Positions 43,965-45,718 of a DNA stretch of 45,718 nt are shown here, in pieces. The position numbers and the translations under genes were made by a program. Location of the stretch: NCBI GenBank assembly GCA_018714545.1, contig DVNG01000110.1, positions 1 through 45,718 on the forward strand, in the 5' to 3' direction. Below the pieces are notes generated by a model. That model was not told the origin of the DNA, did not search any database, and worked only from the letters and a program-made list of their open reading frames with translations. Positions within the stretch are counted from its first letter, which is position 1; each line of letters opens with the position of its first letter. The stretch comes from Limousia pullorum. Lineage in GTDB: Bacteria > Bacillota > Clostridia > Oscillospirales > Acutalibacteraceae.

Positions 43965-43973
43965 ATTATACCA
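43965..43973 (-). promoter_or_regulatory. extended -10 promoter of the dnaD-like operon
   Basis: On the minus strand TGGTATAAT (43973-43965) is an extended -10 box. No good -35 is visible at 16-18 bases, so recognition would rely on the TG extension. The leader is about 55 bases. Confidence 0.55.
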
Positions 43974-44076
43974 CAAGTGCAGTTTCTCCGCCACTAAAAT
44001 TTTTAAGGTGTATTTCACTGTCTAAAAGTCAAAAAATCTGCTTCTGAAAAAAATTAAAATTTTTTTGAAAAAAGTG

Positions 44077-44105
44077 TTGACAAATGAGGATTACTGTTAT
44101 ATAAT
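44077..44105 (+). promoter_or_regulatory. consensus promoter of tRNA-Gly
   Basis: A perfect TTGACA (44077-44082) and perfect TATAAT (44100-44105) are 17 bases apart, ending 18 bases before the mature tRNA. Such a strong promoter is usual for stable RNA. Confidence 0.92.
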
Positions 44106-44123
44106 AAACGAGCACTGAGGGAT

Positions 44124-44199
44124 GCGGATGTAGCTCATCCGGTAGAGCGCCACCTTGCCAAGGTGGAGGTAGCGAGTTCGAGCCTCGTCATCCGCTCCA
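44124..44199 (+). tRNA. tRNA-Gly (GCC)
   Basis: The acceptor stem GCGGATG/CATCCGC pairs perfectly. The D arm GCTC...GAGC, the anticodon arm CCACC-TTGCCAA-GGTGG with anticodon GCC, a five-base variable loop and the T arm GCGAG-TTCGAGC-CTCGT complete the cloverleaf. Discriminator T is at 44196, and the CCA end is encoded at 44197-44199. It stands alone with its own promoter and terminator. Confidence 0.98.
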
Positions 44200-44200
44200 T

Positions 44201-44231
44201 AAGCACTGAACATTGCGTTCGGTGCTTTTTT
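44201..44231 (+). terminator. terminator of tRNA-Gly
   Basis: AAGCACTGAAC and GTTCGGTGCTT pair over 11 bp with one G-T pair, followed by six T. It begins one base after the CCA end. Confidence 0.92.
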
Positions 44232-44279
44232 CATATCTAAAGTTTTATAACCTTTTCATTATTAACGGGAGATGTAAAA

Positions 44280-45116
44280 ATGAACGGAGATTTACACTGT
44301 CACAGTTTGTATTCCGACGGTTCTACCGATATTGAAACAATTATTACCACAGCGGTAAAAATGAAGCTTTCAACAATTGCCGTAAGCGATCACGATACTT
44401 TTGCCCAGTATCCTGAAGCTCAGAAAATCGCTGACCGTGAAAACATCAGACTTCTCAAAGCCTGTGAAATTTCAACACGTGACCCTCTTACAAGAAGACG
44501 TGTTCACATTCTTTGCTATCTTCCCCAGGATGAAAACCCTTTAAATGAGCTTTTTGAAATTACAAATCAAAGCCGTGAAAAATCTATAGAAAAATCCATA
44601 GAGGTAATATCAAAAGACTACCCTATTGATTATGAAATACTCAGAGAAAAACGTGGTAAATATAAAAGCGTTTTTAAGCAGAGTATCATAGCTTTACTTA
44701 TGGAATTGGGTTATGAAACAAAAATATTCGGCGAGCTTTTCAACTATTATTTCAGAGGAGAAAACCCGAAGGCTTTGTTTCCTGTGGAATATCCGGATGT
44801 GCGCACCGCTATTGACACAGTAAGAAGCTGTAAAGGTGTGGCGGTTATGGCTCACCCCGGTGTTTACAACAGCTATGAGCTTTTGGAAAATCTGTGCAAG
44901 GAAAACATGATAGACGGCATAGAGGTTATGCACCCAAGAAATAAAGAGGGTGATTTTGATTATCTCTCTTCCCTTGCGGATAGATACAATCTTATCAAAA
45001 CCGGCGGTTCCGATTTCCACGGATTTCACTCTATGACCCCAAGACCTCTCGGCAGTTGTTTTACAACAGACAGAGAAGTCGAAAAGATTTTAGCGCTTGC
45101 CGAGAAAAGAAAGTAA
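44280..45116 (+). CDS. PHP-domain phosphoesterase
   Basis: The PHP metal-binding motifs are clear: DLHCHSLYSDGS (His6, His8), SDHDTF (Asp37, His38, Asp39), ACEIS (Glu63), VMAHPGVY and GGSDFHG. This architecture and the 278-residue length resemble the TrpH/YciV group, including 3',5'-nucleotide bisphosphate phosphatases and the RNase AM 5' exonuclease. The insert between the fifth strand and the AHPG motif (about residues 95-165, helical) also matches that group. GGGAGA stands 7 bases before the ATG. No promoter is visible between the tRNA terminator and the gene, so it may depend on read-through. Confidence 0.9.
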   Translation: MNGDLHCHSLYSDGSTDIETIITTAVKMKLSTIAVSDHDTFAQYPEAQKIADRENIRLLKACEISTRDPLTRRRVHILCYLPQDENPLNELFEITNQSREKSIEKSIEVISKDYPIDYEILREKRGKYKSVFKQSIIALLMELGYETKIFGELFNYYFRGENPKALFPVEYPDVRTAIDTVRSCKGVAVMAHPGVYNSYELLENLCKENMIDGIEVMHPRNKEGDFDYLSSLADRYNLIKTGGSDFHGFHSMTPRPLGSCFTTDREVEKILALAEKRK

Positions 45117-45164
45117 TTAAATTCACAATTTAAGATATACAAAACTAAGGAAGGAAGTATAAAT

Positions 45165-45416
45165 ATGAAATATGCATACACACCAAAGGGAGTTTGTTCC
45201 AGAAAAATCAATTTTGAAATTGAGGACGGCGTTGTTAAAAATGTAAGCTTTACAGGCGGATGCAACGGCAACCTTAAAGGAATCTCTGCCCTTGTTGAGG
45301 GAATGGAAGTTGAAGAAGCTATAAACAGACTTGAGGGCATAACCTGCGGAATGAAGTCAACTTCATGTCCTGACCAGTTCTCAAAAGCTCTTAAAGCAGC
45401 TTTAAACCAGGACTGA
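45165..45416 (+). CDS. stand-alone TSCPD-domain protein
   Basis: This 83-residue protein is a single TSCPD domain, named for the motif TSCPD at residues 66-70. Cysteines at 11, 33, 61 and 68 are arranged as in the family and could bind metal. TSCPD domains also occur at the C-terminus of some ribonucleotide reductases; the small stand-alone form is common in Clostridia and uncharacterised. GGAAGGAAG precedes the ATG. It lies 48 bases after the PHP gene. Its last 11 codons lie inside the large inverted repeat at the window end. Confidence 0.9.
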   Translation: MKYAYTPKGVCSRKINFEIEDGVVKNVSFTGGCNGNLKGISALVEGMEVEEAINRLEGITCGMKSTSCPDQFSKALKAALNQD

Positions 45417-45524
45417 TTTTTTAAATATCAACACAAAACAAAAAGGTAACGAAGACGCTTGTCCCGTTACCTTTTTTATTATACCAAAATACTTCTAAAA
45501 TCCTCTTCCGTAACTGTTATACAG
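45385..45524 (+). repeat. left arm of a 140-bp inverted repeat
   Basis: This arm is the reverse complement of 45579-45718 over 140 bases with one mismatch found (A at 45483 opposite C at 45620) and no gaps. It holds the last 32 bases of the TSCPD gene, its terminator and about 50 bases beyond. The spacer 45525-45578 is 54 bases. Confidence 0.95.
45445..45477. terminator. bidirectional terminator after the TSCPD gene
   Basis: GGTAACG (45445-45451) and CGTTACC (45465-45471) form the outer stem, with an inner GAC/GTC pairing. Six T follow on the plus strand, and five A precede it, giving a T run on the minus strand too. A second copy lies in the right arm. Confidence 0.88.
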
Positions 45525-45578
45525 TCAAGTATTCCCTGATTAAGGACTGATGAACTTTCGTTGTCACTGTAAATCTCT
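45479..45578 (-). CDS. possible C-terminal end of a convergent gene
   Basis: On the minus strand the 54-base spacer and the inner left arm read as one open frame, with residues SDNESSSVLNQGILD then CITVTEEDFRSILV and a TAA at 45481-45479, right at the bidirectional terminator. This looks like a natural protein end. Upstream it meets the right arm of the inverted repeat and soon a stop, so the rest of the gene is missing here. I cannot name the protein. Confidence 0.35.
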
Positions 45579-45718
45579 CTGTATAACAGTTACGGAAGAG
45601 GATTTTAGAAGTATTTTGGCATAATAAAAAAGGTAACGGGACAAGCGTCTTCGTTACCTTTTTGTTTTGTGTTGATATTTAAAAAATCAGTCCTGGTTTA
45701 AAGCTGCTTTAAGAGCTT
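45579..45718 (-). repeat. right arm of the 140-bp inverted repeat
   Basis: This is the inverted copy of 45385-45524 and ends exactly at the last base of the window. On its minus strand 45718-45687 repeats the final codons and stop of the TSCPD gene. It may be an assembly or amplification foldback, or the beginning of a second, convergent TSCPD copy. Confidence 0.95.

Noticed and set aside
43974..44076. Possible extra gene or RNA between the dnaD-like gene and tRNA-Gly
   Set aside because: About 100 bases of AT-rich divergent promoter DNA with no open frame or stable fold.
45525..45578. Phase-variable invertible switch
   Set aside because: The spacer is only 54 bases, contains no promoter, and no invertase gene lies in the window; arms carry gene-end sequence rather than recombination sites.
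45385..45718. Insertion sequence or MITE
   Set aside because: The repeats contain host coding sequence and a host terminator, with no flanking target duplication visible because the window ends.

Overview
The window looks like chromosomal DNA of an anaerobic, low-to-moderate GC Firmicute of class Clostridia, probably near the Ruminococcaceae/Oscillospiraceae. The basis is gene content and order: sepF-ylmH-divIVA beside a HlyD-like gene and yggS, mutS-mutL-miaA behind miaB and a YlbF/YmcA gene, a CD1247-type zinc-ribbon gene beside efp, a stand-alone TSCPD gene, and a yunB sporulation gene. Promoters are classical sigma-A type and Shine-Dalgarno sites are strong, with frequent TTG or GTG starts. 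I see no phage, insertion sequence, CRISPR array or defence island. Nearly everything is conserved housekeeping.

Layout. 1-3590 (minus): partial RluA-type pseudouridine synthase, lspA and ileS, with a terminator between ileS and lspA. 3706-4350: divIVA with its own promoter. 4517-15524 (minus): one long run miaB, YlbF/YmcA family gene, mutS, mutL, miaA, HlyD-like gene, yggS, sepF, ylmH, read from a promoter at 15561-15589 and closed by a terminator at 4415-4442. It joins tRNA i6A/ms2i6A modification, mismatch repair and division-ring proteins. 15645-19042 (minus): yunB, CD1247-like gene, efp, M24 peptidase, aroQ. 19129-19305: rpsU with its own promoter and terminator. 19431-37529 (minus): a dense series from rlmB through dprA, topA, trmFO, plsX, rnc, an Elp3-like radical SAM gene, smc, ftsY, rdgB, yhbY, nadD, yqeK, rsfS and leuS. 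37602-38762 (minus): infC-rpmI-rplT behind a consensus promoter and a structured leader. 39113-40643 (plus): CPBP protease and tadA. 40692-43903 (minus): dnaD-like gene, helicase loader and apbE lipoprotein. 44124-45416 (plus): tRNA-Gly(GCC), a PHP phosphoesterase and the TSCPD gene.

The most unusual structure is at the right edge. A near-perfect inverted repeat with 140-bp arms and a 54-bp spacer contains the 3' end of the TSCPD gene and its terminator, and it stops exactly at the window end. It is either an assembly or amplification foldback or a real inverted duplication. Other points worth attention are an ATT start codon for infC behind an attenuator-like leader, a terminator upstream of yunB that contains a promoter -10 box in its loop and the yunB ribosome binding site in its 3' arm, and a promoter-terminator pair predicting a roughly 50-nt RNA between ylmH and divIVA. 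I found no convincing new multi-gene system.
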